Under the pieces are notes generated by a model. The model had not been told where the DNA came from and made no database searches. It saw only the letters and a program-made list of their open reading frames with translations. A stretch of 64,000 nt of DNA from Nymphaea colorata (Eukaryota; Streptophyta; Magnoliopsida; Nymphaeales; Nymphaeaceae): positions 15,424,106 to 15,488,105 of the forward strand of contig NC_045141.1 of the NCBI RefSeq assembly GCF_008831285.2. Reading direction: 5' to 3'. This document shows positions 10,617 through 22,366 of the stretch, piece after piece. Every line of letters begins with the position of its first letter. Position 1 is the first letter of the stretch. The position numbers and the translations under genes are program-made.

Positions 10617-12525
10617 AAGATCATACTTACTTGGTTGAAGTAAACTCTAAAAAATACCAAGCGACATATAAAGCAGTATGTATCTGCTAGAAGTATAAAC
10701 TGTCTAAGACAATTTAGCTTTCCTGTTTGTCAACTTTCACATAGGGGTCGGTAACAAAACCAAACCAGCAAGGAGAAACACAAGTGTAAGGCAGAACACA
10801 GACAAGATTCGGACTAGGCTGTGCCTGTCCAAACCCAGAACCGGTGTTGGTAGACTAGTTGCTTAGGCGACCGACACAAAGGCATCCTAAGAAAAGACTC
10901 ATACCGCAACTGCATCGGATTCCCAGTCCGATGAGAATTTTCTTACCAAGCTCAATCACTTAAAACTAGATACAGATCGAATATCCGGTTACATTCGAAC
11001 CATATACATCTTTACCATTTTCAAGATTTACTACGCAACTCCCGCCGGACACTTGACCGGAAGTTTTCTCAGGTGATGACGAAGATGCACGCTTTCGAAT
11101 CTCAGGTGAAACCAATGATTTTGATTTCAAATCCAAGCCCGGACACTCCAGTAATGAACAGCTCTATAGTGGATCCACTCAAAATCTTCGTCTCGACAAC
11201 AAACCACGTTACATTTAGCCTAGTCACGAAATTGATCTGGAGTTGAAATTGTTTGATAATGGATAGAGTAGTCCATGAAAATGTCGATATATGCATACTT
11301 ACATTCCTTTTGAGTTGGAGGTCTTTCTCTCTGATTCTTACGGACCTGTTAGTATGGTAAACTGAGTTCTTTAAACATTAATTGTCCTTAAGGGTGTATA
11401 GCGAGTCTTTGCATTCCTTTATATTCCAGTTGAGATTCTTTCTTAAACCGCTTGTTCTGTGCGATGGGTATCTTAGTTTGGGCTCAGAATATATTCCCTT
11501 GAACATAATCCCAAGTTGATTGCTGACAAAGCTCTAGGGCCTAAGCTATGCTATTCAGACTCTATATACAAGACATTCATGACGCAACCACATGAACGAG
11601 TGCAGTGCAGTGCGTCTTTGATTTCTAGTCTCTGTAAGTCGCCTTCCAATTGAGATAAGCAACAAAGCAGGACCGCTGCCTGCTGTTTAGAAAACGCCAA
11701 GATGAAGTAAGTTCCATCTTCGTCGAAGTTTGTGAAAACCAAAATCTAAAGCATCGAGAGAGAGAGAGAGAGAGACCTGTTTATTGTTTCTGATGAAAGA
11801 TGTTTGACTGGTAGTCGAACTAAATCAATCCGAACTTTTTGCCTCAGCTCTTCAAGAGGTGAAGATGAAGGAAGAGATGGAGAAAGAGAAAGAAGATGAA
11901 GGTACAAGTAAGCAGACAGGCGAGAGACGGACAACTTTCTCTATTTTCGTCTCTGAAGTGACGGTTGCCGCCCATCCATGTTGACAAGTGGTGCGCTTCA
12001 TCGTGGAAAGCTGCAAGGTGCTCGCGTCCCATGTCTGCGCCTCCCATGCGTCTCAACTCAAACATGCACAAGGAGAGAGAGAAAGAGGAGCCACAGTTTT
12101 TTCTTCCGTTTATACCATGGTTCAGAAACAAGTCGGTATTTCTGGCTTTATTGGGAAAGCCATTGTTCAGGAAACAACTGCCGCGCGGAGGCCCCACAAA
12201 GTTGTTTGATGGGGAAGAAGGAACACACCGTTCCTGCCGTTCCATGATTTTAGTTGCAGAACAAATTGAGAAGCGTTCCCGCCTATACCATTTTGAGGAA
12301 GTTCTATTAAGTTGTCACAAAAGTCTGTTCTTAGCCCATCAAGAGAAAAAATCCAACGTGCTGAAAAGTTTTCATCTTGTCAGTTCGGTACGACCATTTA
12401 GGTATCATTTCAGTCTCAATTTGGAAGAGGATGCTGTTTTTGGAGCGTTCAACATTCCAATTGGAACTTCTAAGCTTATATAGGCTAATGGTGGTCTTTC
12501 CTTTTTTACAGTATGAAATTTTTCC

Positions 12526-12590
12526 AAGTCCTGTTTGATGACATGGTAGAATTTAAAGTCCTGTTTGATATGACATGGTAAAATTTAAAG
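12526..12590. repeat. Short tandem duplication, about 31-bp unit
   Basis: AAGTCCTGTTTGAT, then GACATGGTA, then AATTT occurs twice back to back, the second copy with a two-base insertion. It is a local duplication in non-coding sequence. Confidence 0.6.
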
Positions 12591-13123
12591 TCGCACATTG
12601 ATAGTTTTTTGCATGGTAAAGGGTAAAAAACATGAGACTTTTTTCCTGTTGTTGATTAGGAGTGACAGTCATCATTTGAACGATTTATATGCAGCCCAAG
12701 TCGATCTCCTTGCAACCAAGTACATTATTAATGCTCCAAAGTCCAAACAGAGCATTCGGAGTATGCACGCAACTCCACAAATAAATCTAATACGTAGATT
12801 TGGCAAGAGGCACCTTTGAAGTAAAGATTCAACCAGATAGATTATAGAGACTCAAAGTTTTGATCAATTAATCTACTCTCCATATATAATCGGTAAGGGG
12901 TTCCACAGAAAATAAGAAAGATGTCCACACAATCATGAGTACAAGCACTGTTACAAGAAAATTGTTCCTTTCCAATGACATAAAAGGCTATAAAATTACA
13001 CAGATGATGGACATATATTACATCACGTCATGCCAGCAAATTCATTGAGGGTAAAGATCACAAAGATATTTCAGCAAGGTGGAGAGAACAAATTGAGTGC
13101 AGGTCGAAATCATCCAAGGGCGA

Positions 13124-14760
13124 CTAGAGAGACAAACTTGGCACCTTTGCTCTCAGGTGTGCTGCAGATAAAGCAGCATTTCCTCTCAGGTTGCTAGCAA
13201 CTGCAGCCTTCATTCCCACTATTCTCAAGTTGATAGAAAATATGGCCAAGGAAAAAGATGCAACGAGCATGTCATGAACCCTCTTGAGCTGTAGGTCTCA
13301 TTCACGCATGTAAATTTAACCACGTTCTTGCTTCTGGAGTTGTGGTGCTGCCAACCAACCTTGTTAGTGGTTAGTTTTGAAACTAATAAAAGAAATTTGA
13401 GAAGCTTCAAGGATGCCTTCATGCAACTTCTGCATCTTTCCTTATTCAACTTCAAACTATTAAGGAATTTTAGAACTTGTACAGCCAGCTGACCACCATT
13501 TATATCAGCTCCAAAAGAGACCTACTGGAACAAACATTCAACAAGGTTACCCGTCAGTGGCTTATGTGCAGTCATACTCAAAATGGGCGAGCTCACTGGC
13601 ATATTTAGGCATTAAGTGGTCCATAGTGATTTGCTCTTAACTCATCTCCTAGTTGGCATGGATACGTGTGAACTATGTGGCAATTCAACAACACTAGATA
13701 CACATCCAAGGTGCATGCTAAAACAACAAATAGAAGCAAGTCAAAAACCACAACAGAGAAAGAAGAGGTTATACTGAGGTTTATAGCACACTTTGACCAC
13801 TACCAAAATCTCCAAATGAATAAAGTGAAGCACACTATAGAAATCAAGTGCAAGTCCATGGAAGAAATCATTTAGAGTGGTCCAAATATGCCACCAGAAG
13901 ATGAAAAATCAAGTCCACCATAAGAGGCGCCATTTTTTTGGAGAGGAGAGCAAGGGGTCAAAACAGAAGGTCTTAGGCAAAGGAGACAAAAGGTGATGGG
14001 TGATGTCAGCTGCATGCATGATATAAGCAGTGCACTTCCTTACAAGCCCATCTTGCACAGACAGGATACAAGAAAAAACGAAAAGGATAACACCAATCAA
14101 CAAACAACATACACGACGGATTATCAGGAGAAATGAAGAAGAAAATAAAAATGGGCAGCTGGCAAAACACTCTTGCACAACCAACATGGTAAAATAATCA
14201 GGATCGTTTTCCTCTTCCTCCTGATTTCCTCTATTCAAACAACCACCAACCAAATAAACAAGCCAGCAGGAAAACTACAACCAAACACATTTTCCTTCTA
14301 TGGCCGGCAGATTGGGAAAAGAGGTAGTAAAACTGCCACAAAAAGGGGACTCACCTCGAGAAGCAGCTTCTTTCAGCCAACCCTGCAGAGAGAGAAAAGA
14401 GAAAGGGGATTAGGGCACCGTATAGCAGAAACAGAGGGAGAGGGGGGAGAAGCAAGGCCACCTTACCCGGCGCGAAGGAGGAAGAGGAAGATCGCCGGCT
14501 TCGACAGAGAGGCAAATCGCAGGCTTCGACACAGGGAGGAAGAGGGCTTCGCAGAGAGGAAGGGGCGAGAAAGAGAGACGAGAGCGAGAGAGGAGAGGCA
14601 GCCAGAGAGGAGAGGAATGAGAGAGCGAGAGGAGAGGGGAACGAGAGAGGAGAGGGGAAGAGGCGACGAGGGGAAAGAGGAGAGAAAACGAGCTAGGATG
14701 GAGAGAACGAGAGAGGAGAGGCTCTGAGAGAGGAGAGGGGAAGAGGCGACGGAGGGAAAA
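13124..14760 (-). other. Candidate spliced minus-strand gene, product unknown
   Basis: Two features look like real gene structure. First, CT-rich sequence (minus strand of 14469-14760, a typical 5' leader without ATG) ends in a good donor (CCGG|GTAAGG at 14468). It is followed by a 28-base block at 14355-14382 bounded by TTTTCTCTCTCTGCAG and CTCGAG|GTGAGT. Second, at 13213-13124 a minus-strand frame reads MKAAVASNLRGNAALSAAHL and ends at a TAG, resembling the end of an alpha-helical protein. Exons joining the two parts were not resolved. One open piece at about 13226-13490 follows TTTGTTCCAG. It could be an expressed gene of unknown family or a non-coding transcript. Confidence 0.25.
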
Positions 14761-14765
14761 GAGGA
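14541..14765. repeat. Long GA-rich (purine) tract
   Basis: About 220 bases are nearly all purine on the plus strand, with irregular GAGAGAGGAGAGG units and two copies of AGAGAGGAGAGGGGAAGAGGCGACG (near 14645 and 14731). Plus- and minus-strand frames through it are low-complexity arginine/glutamate or serine/leucine runs. Read on the minus strand it is a CT-rich leader of the kind common just downstream of plant transcription starts. Confidence 0.7.
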
Positions 14766-14770
14766 GAGAC

Positions 14771-14921
14771 CCGACTTTTTTTCGGGTGAAATTTACCACG
14801 TTTGTACCGTGGTAAATTTCACCGCGTTTGATGCACTCATTCATTCACGAGTGAAATTTACCACGACCTTACCATTTTCACCTCTTCTACCGTTTTTTCC
14901 CTCGCAATCAAACGGGGCGTA
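14771..14921. mobile_element. Small palindromic MITE-like element
   Basis: A perfect 16-bp inverted repeat (GGTGAAATTTACCACG at 14785-14800 and its complement at 14808-14823, 7-base loop) is followed by a third direct copy at 14851-14865. The block ends in TCGCAATCAAACGGGGCG, reverse complement CGCCCCGTTTGATTGCGA. CCGTTTG-TT ends are typical of plant PIF/Harbinger- or hAT-type miniature elements. The other boundary is not certain. Confidence 0.45.
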
Positions 14922-15321
14922 AAAGAGATGGTCTCCCAGATGAAATTCCACTTTCGTTGGGAAGGGGAACTCAAACCAACTCCACCCCTACATGGAATTC
15001 CCGCCTTCGTCCAAAGTTGTTTACAAGAAAACAATGGAAGATTGTGCACACAAGAAAAAACAAGGAACAATGTTTGAGCTTTTTATTGCTATTGGTTTAG
15101 TAAAGTTTGATGGGCAGTTCTCGCCCTCAATTTAAAGGAGAAAAGGGTATTTTCAGTTTTGAAGATTTTCCCTCACTGGCTAGCCAGACTTCCATTTGAA
15201 ATCAATGACATGCATTTAAGAGGTGTGAGTTCAATACTTCTACCTGCTCCAATGTTGTCAATATCAATGCGAACTTGTAACCAATGTAAATCACAGCAAC
15301 AACAAGAAAACAAAGAAAAGA

Positions 15322-15440
15322 AGTCCTCTGCTGTAAATCTTGAGAGCGAGAGACATGCATTTATCATTTGTAACCATATGACATGCATTGAAATTTACAG
15401 CAGTCCTCTGCTGTAAATCTTGAGAGCGAGAGAGAGACAT
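15322..15440. repeat. 80-bp-spaced direct repeat with an embedded palindrome
   Basis: AGTCCTCTGCTGTAAATCTTGAGAGCGAGAGA occurs at 15322 and 15402. The second copy sits in a hairpin: ATTTACAGCAG (15393-15403) pairs perfectly with CTGCTGTAAAT (15408-15418) across a 4-base loop. It lies downstream of the F-box gene's stop codon and could be in its 3' untranslated region. Confidence 0.5.
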
Positions 15441-15663
15441 AGTAAAAAAAAAAAAAACATTTATCGATCTATCTGACAGAGAAAACTTTATTAACTAACG
15501 AACTTCGCATGGACCGATGAATGTTTGCTAAGGAAGAAGAAGAAAAAAAAAAAATCTTTAGAGACAAAGAAGCGTACTGTTTGCGATTACGACTCTGAAA
15601 ATTTGCAGAGGGACATTGTTATTAGACGGAAAGAATGCCCCCAGTATCAACCAAGGAAGAGAT

Positions 15664-17490
15664 TCAAATTCTGCAGCCACTGCGAAGCTCGGACCTCCAT
15701 TCCTCTGAGGTGCAAAGCAAGCAGCCATGCCTGATCAGCATGATCTTCTTGTGGGCTTCCGAGGGGAGGAAGTCGCCGGGAGGAGCGATCCTCCGGAGAG
15801 ACGGCCGGGCGATCACCATCCAACTGAGCAGCCCCACCCAAATGCGCGCGCACCTGCTCAGGTTCACCTCCCTCAACGCCTTGCACATCCTCACCACCTC
15901 CTTCACTCCCTGCTCCGTCACGCCCAGGCAGCCCTCGAGTCCCAACCTCGCCATTCCCCGGCAACTCTTCCCCACCTCCACCAAACCCTCGTCCGATAAC
16001 CCGGAGCGTCCGGCTTCCAGGACCTCCAGCTTCTCCAATCCCCTCACCCTGCTGATCCTCAAGCAATCGTTCACGCTCAACTCTTTGATTTCTCCGCAGA
16101 TGCCGATGATTTCCGATAAGATCTCGTCGTCTAAATGCTTGTTCCACCCCAGCCTCAATCTTCGAATCCTTCCCCTCCTGAACTTGCACTCAGAAAATCC
16201 TGTCCCCTTCCCCAGATCGGTCCTCTCCATCCGAATCTCTTCCAGATTGGCGGCGTTCGTCAGAATGGTGCGAAGACTCTCGTTCGTCAGACGGTGGCAA
16301 GAGCTCAGATTGATAAATTTCAGATCGGTGAGCCGGAAGCCTATCAATTTCACTGCTTCGTCGGTCAGGAAAGCGGCTGCTTCCAGATCCAGGTGCTCCA
16401 GGAGCTCGCATCGCCGGACTACTTCGGAGACACCTTGAAGCGAGACACCTTCGCAGCGACGGAGGATCAGTCTCCGGAGGGACCCGCCAAGATTGGAGAT
16501 TGCGAGGAGGAGATGGTTTGAAACGTCCATTCCTGACAGGTCAAGGCTCTGCAATTCCCTGCCAGGAACAAGGAAGACGTTTACCCCAGGGCGGTTGAGT
16601 GAGATCCTGCTCCCGTTTACAGACAGAGACTCGAGATCCCGGCAGCGCGAGGCCACGAATGCAACGCCGTCCCCGCTCAAGAACTCGCAGTCAAGTGCCG
16701 CAAGTCGTCGGAGGGAAGCGCAATTCAAGGCGATCGAGAGGAGGGAGCGGTCAGAGATGCAGTAGTTCCCGGACAGATCGAGCGACAGCAGGTTTCGGAG
16801 CTTCCGGGACACGAACTCGACACCGGCGTCGCTCACTTTGCCCGTCGACCCGAGCCCCTCCCCCGGATAATCGACGGTTCCATCTTCCACCGGGTAGCTG
16901 ACGTCGAGCTCATCCAAATTCGGGAACGAGTCGGCGATCACGATGAGAACTCTGTCCGAAAGCGCCTTTACTCTGGAGCAAACGAGGGTCTTCAAGGTGG
17001 GGACGCTCCGGCCGAGCTCTTTCAACCTGCACAGCGGCAGCCGTCCCTGGCCAGAGAGGTCGAGTGTCCGAATCCTCGCGCCGGAGGCCCCGAGGTCCCG
17101 GAGGAGGCGGTCGAGCTGGTCGCCGAAGAAGCCGAAGGAAACATCGACGCTAACCAAGTTGGGGAAGCGAGAAAAGGGACTCGGAGAGCGGGATGGGAAG
17201 CGAAGGGTGAGAGAGGAGACAAGGCGATTGGCGATGGCGAGGAAGTGCTTGCAGGCGAGGGAGGGGGAATCGAGATGGCGCGTGTGGCACAGGGCAAGGC
17301 GAGCAAAGATGAGACGCCAACAGTCTTCCGGCAGTTCGGGGCAGCACCCCTCCATGGCGCCTCTTCGGTGGCCAACGCCCTGCCTGTCCGTCGCCGGCCG
17401 GCCGGCAGTTCCCGGCAACCGTGGAGGTGAAAGCGACGTCTGAGAGAGACTCCCTGTTCCACTTCCGCCCGGACTGGGATTCTCAGCCAA
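15664..17490 (-). CDS. F-box/LRR-repeat protein, SCF ubiquitin-ligase substrate receptor
   Basis: A single uninterrupted 608-codon frame, GC-rich and intronless. The F-box is at about residues 53-96 (LPEDCWRLIFARL...LACKHFLAIANRLVSSLTL), where SKP1 should bind. From about 105 to 565 run degenerate cysteine-containing leucine-rich repeats (LSLDLSGNYCISDRSLLSIA, LEHLDLEAAAFLTDEAV, LINLSSCHRLTNESL-like units). The C-terminal RHGCLLC tail matches plant F-box/LRR proteins. By family it would recruit substrates to an SCF ubiquitin ligase in nucleus or cytosol; the substrate is unknown. The first 45 residues are proline/glycine/serine-rich and look like translated leader; the ATG at 17355 (563 residues), just before the F-box, is a good alternative start. 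No ortholog is assigned. Confidence 0.9.
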   Translation of the reverse strand: MAENPSPGGSGTGSLSQTSLSPPRLPGTAGRPATDRQGVGHRRGAMEGCCPELPEDCWRLIFARLALCHTRHLDSPSLACKHFLAIANRLVSSLTLRFPSRSPSPFSRFPNLVSVDVSFGFFGDQLDRLLRDLGASGARIRTLDLSGQGRLPLCRLKELGRSVPTLKTLVCSRVKALSDRVLIVIADSFPNLDELDVSYPVEDGTVDYPGEGLGSTGKVSDAGVEFVSRKLRNLLSLDLSGNYCISDRSLLSIALNCASLRRLAALDCEFLSGDGVAFVASRCRDLESLSVNGSRISLNRPGVNVFLVPGRELQSLDLSGMDVSNHLLLAISNLGGSLRRLILRRCEGVSLQGVSEVVRRCELLEHLDLEAAAFLTDEAVKLIGFRLTDLKFINLSSCHRLTNESLRTILTNAANLEEIRMERTDLGKGTGFSECKFRRGRIRRLRLGWNKHLDDEILSEIIGICGEIKELSVNDCLRISRVRGLEKLEVLEAGRSGLSDEGLVEVGKSCRGMARLGLEGCLGVTEQGVKEVVRMCKALREVNLSRCARIWVGLLSWMVIARPSLRRIAPPGDFLPSEAHKKIMLIRHGCLLCTSEEWRSELRSGCRI

Positions 17491-18119
17491 AGGCGATAGC
17501 GAGAGAGAGGGAGCGTCGTGATCCGAGGCGGCGGGTACGGGCTTGGAACGTTCGGGAAATTTTAGTTAATTTCCCTTTTGCGCAATTAATCTGCGGCGCC
17601 TGTTGGCGCTGCGTTTGGATTCCCTATCGGTTTCTCTCTTTATTTTTCATTTTTTCTTTTTTTGCAATTTTGAATTTTGAAAATCGGGTCTACCAACTTA
17701 CTTTTATCTGGATAATTTAAACAAAAGAGTTTCGAAAGCATACGTTAAATTGTCTTTTCTTTTTACCGACTCTTTTTTTATAAAGAATATTGGCGGTTAC
17801 TAGGGAAATCAAAAATTGAAAGGTGTTCTTAGTTAAATATATAAAAAATCTGAAAGAAAATTTGAAATAGACTAACGGTCTAGATCGCCCCCATCCGGGT
17901 GAAATGGGGAAGTTGTTTAGATATCTCGCCGGCGAAATGGGGAAGTTGCGAGTTGATGACCCGACTGCTCTTGTGTGTAAAATGACAATAGCACCCTCCA
18001 AATGATAAAAGGAGGAGTCCCTCCTTGAGGACAAAACAGAAAAAAGAACAGTATTTGGCAGTGGCCAAACACATTAATATCCCCATTAAGAAATTGGATC
18101 AAATTTAAAAGGTGACATT

Positions 18120-18440
18120 TGACACCTGATATGTTTCAGATTAGAGTTCAAATATACATTTACATTTGATTGGATTCGGATTCAAATTCAATTTTCAATC
18201 AATAGTTTGTATTCAATATTTTTTGCATTTTTGAAATCGGTTGGATTTCGTTCAAAATTTGAAACTGGAAATCAGATATGAATGTAAAAAAAAAAAAGAT
18301 TTTGATTGGATTAAGATGTGAAACTGGATTTTGGATTCAGATTCAAATGTCTGATTCTTTGATCGTATTAAAATCCAATTTTGAATCTGAAAATGTGAAT
18401 ATCCGAAAAAACATATACAGCACATTTGATTCTAATCTGA
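18120..18440. repeat. Degenerate GATTCAAATTC-type repeat, dispersed family
   Basis: The block is built from imperfect copies of GGATTCGGATTCAAATTCAATTTTCAA. Similar blocks occur at 18890-19300, about 30790-30930 and about 34050-34250. The recurrence at four sites points to one old dispersed repeat family. No coding potential or clear ends are visible. Confidence 0.4.
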
Positions 18441-18680
18441 TTTATTGATATCCCTAGATACAAGCTGCTAACCTCCTCTTACTAAAGATGCTGTCCCTTG
18501 CTAACCTCCTACTCAAAAGGAGAAGCAGGAAACCTTGAGTGGAAACTAGTGATTATTTCCAAGTCCCGATCCTATTACTCAAGTGTCCCATTATAAACCA
18601 TGGTTAATGTCAATTTAACGACTGTTTCTAAGTGTCAAAATTTTAATTTTTTTCATCCTACACCATCTAGCATTGAACTG

Positions 18681-18683
<3 letters not shown>

Positions 18684-18729
<46 letters not shown>
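18684..18729. repeat. (AT)n microsatellite
   Basis: About 23 uninterrupted AT dinucleotides in intergenic DNA. Confidence 0.95.
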
Positions 18730-18732
<3 letters not shown>

Positions 18733-20578
18733 TAGGAAGCGTTTAATACAAACAACATTGCGTTCTCCAAAAGCATGTTTTCCTAATACGTATTTCAAAA
18801 ACACACTATGCTTTCATTGCAAATTTAATCGTTGAATCTGGAAATTATTTACAATCACAATATGTTTCTTAGATCTTTCATTTTAAGAATATGTATTTCA
18901 ATAACATCAGACGCCCTTTTAGAATCTTCAAGATAGAAATCGGTTCAACCACTTGTAATAAGAAGAGGTTGCTTGCTAAGGTGATAGCTAAGCTGGGTAG
19001 ATGCTTAAGATTTAAGCATGTCAACAGGTTGGATTCGAACCAGATGTACCTTTTGTCCCATCCAATTTATCGAATTCAACTTTGGTATTGCATTTGTGTA
19101 AAAGAGAAGTCTATATATATTGTATTCGGGTTTGAATCTTAAATTCAAAGTCCTGATACGATCCAAATTTGATTTTAAATCTATAAAGCAGAGAATCGAA
19201 TCTGAAACACATTATTATACCCCCGATTGGATGTTTAACTAAAACTGAATCCGAATCCAAATGTAATTTCGTATATATGAATCTGATCAGATCTCCTAAC
19301 TAGATGCTAAACATTTTTTCATATCCAACTCTTTGGAAGCAATTCCGTTGGGCAAATCAGATCAATTAGACATATGTACTAAGATTGTTATGCAAAGTGA
19401 TCAATGTTCATGGTATGTTACTTGCGACCTTTCGTAATTCCTGGATCTCGAGGGGGTGGCAGCCATTTTGCAGTTCGACTTTATGTAGCATCGACTTTTA
19501 GTGCTATAAAAAGGATACACTGATATACAAATTAAAGCATAGCAACTTAACTTGGACTGACCAAAAATAAAAAACAAGCTTAGTCACTTGAGAAGATGGG
19601 TGAAAGGTGGAAGCTTCGGCTTTGAAGGGGAACAAAATATTTATTTTGCTCACTCTCCCATATCTTTCACTACTCTCCACTGCAAAAACAGAGTGAAATT
19701 ATGAAGGCGTATATGGAACTCATCCCTATGCACACAACTTATGTGGTAAATAGACGCGGTCCAAAGTCTACGCATGTAAACAATAAAATAATTGGGTAAC
19801 AATCCATCCCGACTCCACCACGTTCTGTGCAACACATTAATAAAAAGAAAAGAAAAGAGAGAGAGAGGCATGAGGTTGGAGCAGCTTTGGCATGTGATAA
19901 CGCCACTATCCCCGTGGGTTTCTGCGTCGCCATTTCTTTCTTCCTCCCTCTCTTCTTCTTTTCCTTTTCCCCTCAGATGAAAGTCTGAAAGTCTGAATGG
20001 AAGGAAGCACGCCAACACCAATGGTCCCCTTCTCCTCTCTCCCTTTTTTCCTGCTGCTCCAACTCAGAGGTCCTCACTGTCGTGTAGTATTATTAACTTT
20101 ATATCTATCATCGGCTCCTGGCCTAGAAATCGAGCTTACGAAACACACCATCGCAATTCTAAAATCTAAACCGTTTTGAAAAGAATAATGTATAAATTCA
20201 TTTGTGACGACATAATACAGGTTCATAGCTCATAAGCAAGTTTGCAAACGATACAAATATCGACGACACCGCTCCGAAAACCTGCTACTTTTGCCACTTG
20301 GAGAGGTGATGATGTCAACGTCAAAGGAGCACCGTCTCCTGACTGGCCGGCCGGTGATGGGCAGAGCCACCGATGGGTGGGAGAGTTAGAGCGGCAGAGG
20401 GAAAGAGGGGCCATTGTGGTAGCTGAGTGGGGTCGCCGTGGGTGAAGGAGACAGAGTAGGTTGAGGAGAGAGAAATTGACATGAAAAACCACAAAAAAAT
20501 GTGTTCGGTTGTCTAATTATAAGATCCAACGGTTTTGATTAGCTGCCCATTTGACACAAAGATAACAGAGTCATGGTT

Positions 20579-20605
20579 ATATATATATATATATATATAT
20601 ATATT
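20579..20605. repeat. (AT)n microsatellite
   Basis: About 13 AT dinucleotides. Confidence 0.9.
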
Positions 20606-22366
20606 ATGAGCGTTTTCCGTTGCCCGTCTATATCATTTGGTTCTCATCGTTGGAAGGCATTTGTAGCTGAGGATAAGACAAACTCTGGCCGCAGGTTTCC
20701 GGCAAAGGACACAGTAAAGTGTTTTGTTCTCCTCAACTTGGAAGCTTTACATTCGAAGCCCTGACCAGGCGGATGCTCTTCCGTTTCTAAAATATCGTTT
20801 CTTACACAGATTCAACTTTTAACTGCGACGTCCCCGGTCCAATTTCATCTTTACTTTCCGAAAAGCAGATTTCCGAAGCTATTCTGACGTCGAGCCCTCA
20901 CTATTCCGCGCTTTTAACCATCTCAAACAAAGATTCTTTTCTTGCAAAGAAGGCTACAACCAGCGACAAAATCGGTTGGTGAGCGGCCGAGCCTCGCGAA
21001 AGGGAACCTTTTTTAGGCAGAAAAAGAAAATGGCAAGACTTTGCTTTGCTTCGTAAAACGGGAGGGAGAGAGGTAAGAAAGTTAACGAGTAGAATTTCAC
21101 GAAGTTGACTGAGAAATGGTGTTTTGAGGAGAAAGATGTATCCCCACATTGAAAGTTTTATAAAGATATAATTCATAGACATGTTATCTAGAAAGGATTG
21201 TTATGAAGTTCACATTGAATAATAATTGAATTCATGTCAGTGTATGAGAACATCTGCCACGTGGTAAAGGGCACACTACCAACTTGTCAAACACGCCCCG
21301 AAGCATCAAGAGATTTAAGGTCTGTTGCATTTATGGCTCTTTCAGAGGACGTCCTCTGCAACTTGGAAGAAGCCGCGGAAGAGAGATAGAAGGAAAGATG
21401 GAGGGACGCGTGACCTGCATCTACCCTCCATTCAATGCAAGAAACAAGCATACCCACAGCGGCCAGTGGCCCCCCTGCCTTCATTGCTTTTTTGAGTGTC
21501 AATATCTATCTCCCCATCCACGCCAACAATCAAAACTAATAAATGAAGGTAAGCTAAGGGCCTAAGAGAGGGGTCGTCCATGGCCTTTCAACTCTCGAGA
21601 ACCAGCGAGAGAAAGATCAAGGATCCAAATTTCCAGCCAAAATGGCAGCCAGATCATTTCTCAGCAAGAAAGGAGCGATAATGCTCGATCTGCAACCAGA
21701 TTGGCAGCTTTTGGGGATCTCTTCTCACCATCAAACCAATGGCTGTACTAAGGGGGCACGCATAAAGAAAAGTTTCACCTGGATGTACAACACCGCATCC
21801 TTCAATAGCTGGCTTCATTTTTGTGAGAGCCACTAGCGTATCAAGCAGACATTAAAAGGTTTAGGAAGTAAACACACCATCAAGAAACATTGCATCCACG
21901 AGGGAAAGAAAACCAAGAACGAAGTAAACAAATAGAAATAATACTTTGCCCATCCGGAAGTTTTATTGCCAACAAAAAAATATGCAGCTTTGCAGTTTTT
22001 TGACATGGCAGCTCGCATAAACAAGACCAAGCCTGTAAGCCTTTGGAAATTTTCGGCAGGCCCAGGCAGTTTAGTGGGGTACTTACAGACCTACAACCTC
22101 AAAAATTAAGCAGCCTTCAACCAGCAGCAACAAGGAAAAAAGTCTGATGAACAAATTTTCATTCACAGTGAGGTGTTAAAAGGGTTACGATCCACGCAGA
22201 AGGAAAAGAATGCAAAGAATCAAGGAACCAACTGCCGCATAGAGGTTCACAGCAGAAACTGACCTAGCATTCCATCACTCCTGATGTACTCTGGTGAAGG
22301 TAGTAGTGCTTATATACAGTTAATAAGGTAGACGTGGAGCTCAAATATGATTAACTATAGACGTAG

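Larger units (their letters stand above)
8961..12250 (-). other. Possible cryptic minus-strand transcription unit, unresolved
   Basis: Several minus-strand clues suggest transcribed DNA but do not add up to a gene I recognise. A good 3' splice site (CTTGATCCTTATAG, just above 9219) precedes an open stretch at 9021-9218. Further open stretches lie at 11102-11296, 11551-11742 and 11746-11934, the last next to a CT array (minus strand) at 11757-11775. A degenerate tandem repeat fills 10172-10545. No reading frame continues across candidate exons and no domain is visible. It could be a long non-coding RNA, a decayed gene or repeat DNA. Confidence 0.2.
17491..22366. other. Intergenic DNA between two divergently spaced minus-strand genes
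   Basis: The upstream side of the F-box gene (17491-17640) is followed by AT-rich sequence. Degenerate GATTCAAATTCAA-type repeats fill 18120-18440 and 19130-19300, and TA arrays lie at 18684-18729 and 20579-20605. Pyrimidine/purine-rich patches occur at 19850-20060. The end next to 22367 should include the 3' untranslated region of the EAR-motif gene. A 64-codon plus-strand frame at 21642-21836 has no recognisable similarity. No RNA gene was seen. Confidence 0.5.

Noticed and set aside
11965-12483. 172-codon plus-strand frame with an overlapping minus-strand 133-codon frame
   Set aside because: Neither shows a known domain, and both strands are open over the same stretch. Kept only as part of an unresolved locus.
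14173-14727. 184-codon plus-strand open frame
   Set aside because: Its second half is arginine/glutamate low complexity made by the GA tract. The first half overlaps candidate splice sites of the opposite strand, and no domain is visible.
15635-16521. Plus-strand frames of 267 and 128 codons
   Set aside because: They are antisense to the F-box/LRR gene, where high GC keeps other frames open.
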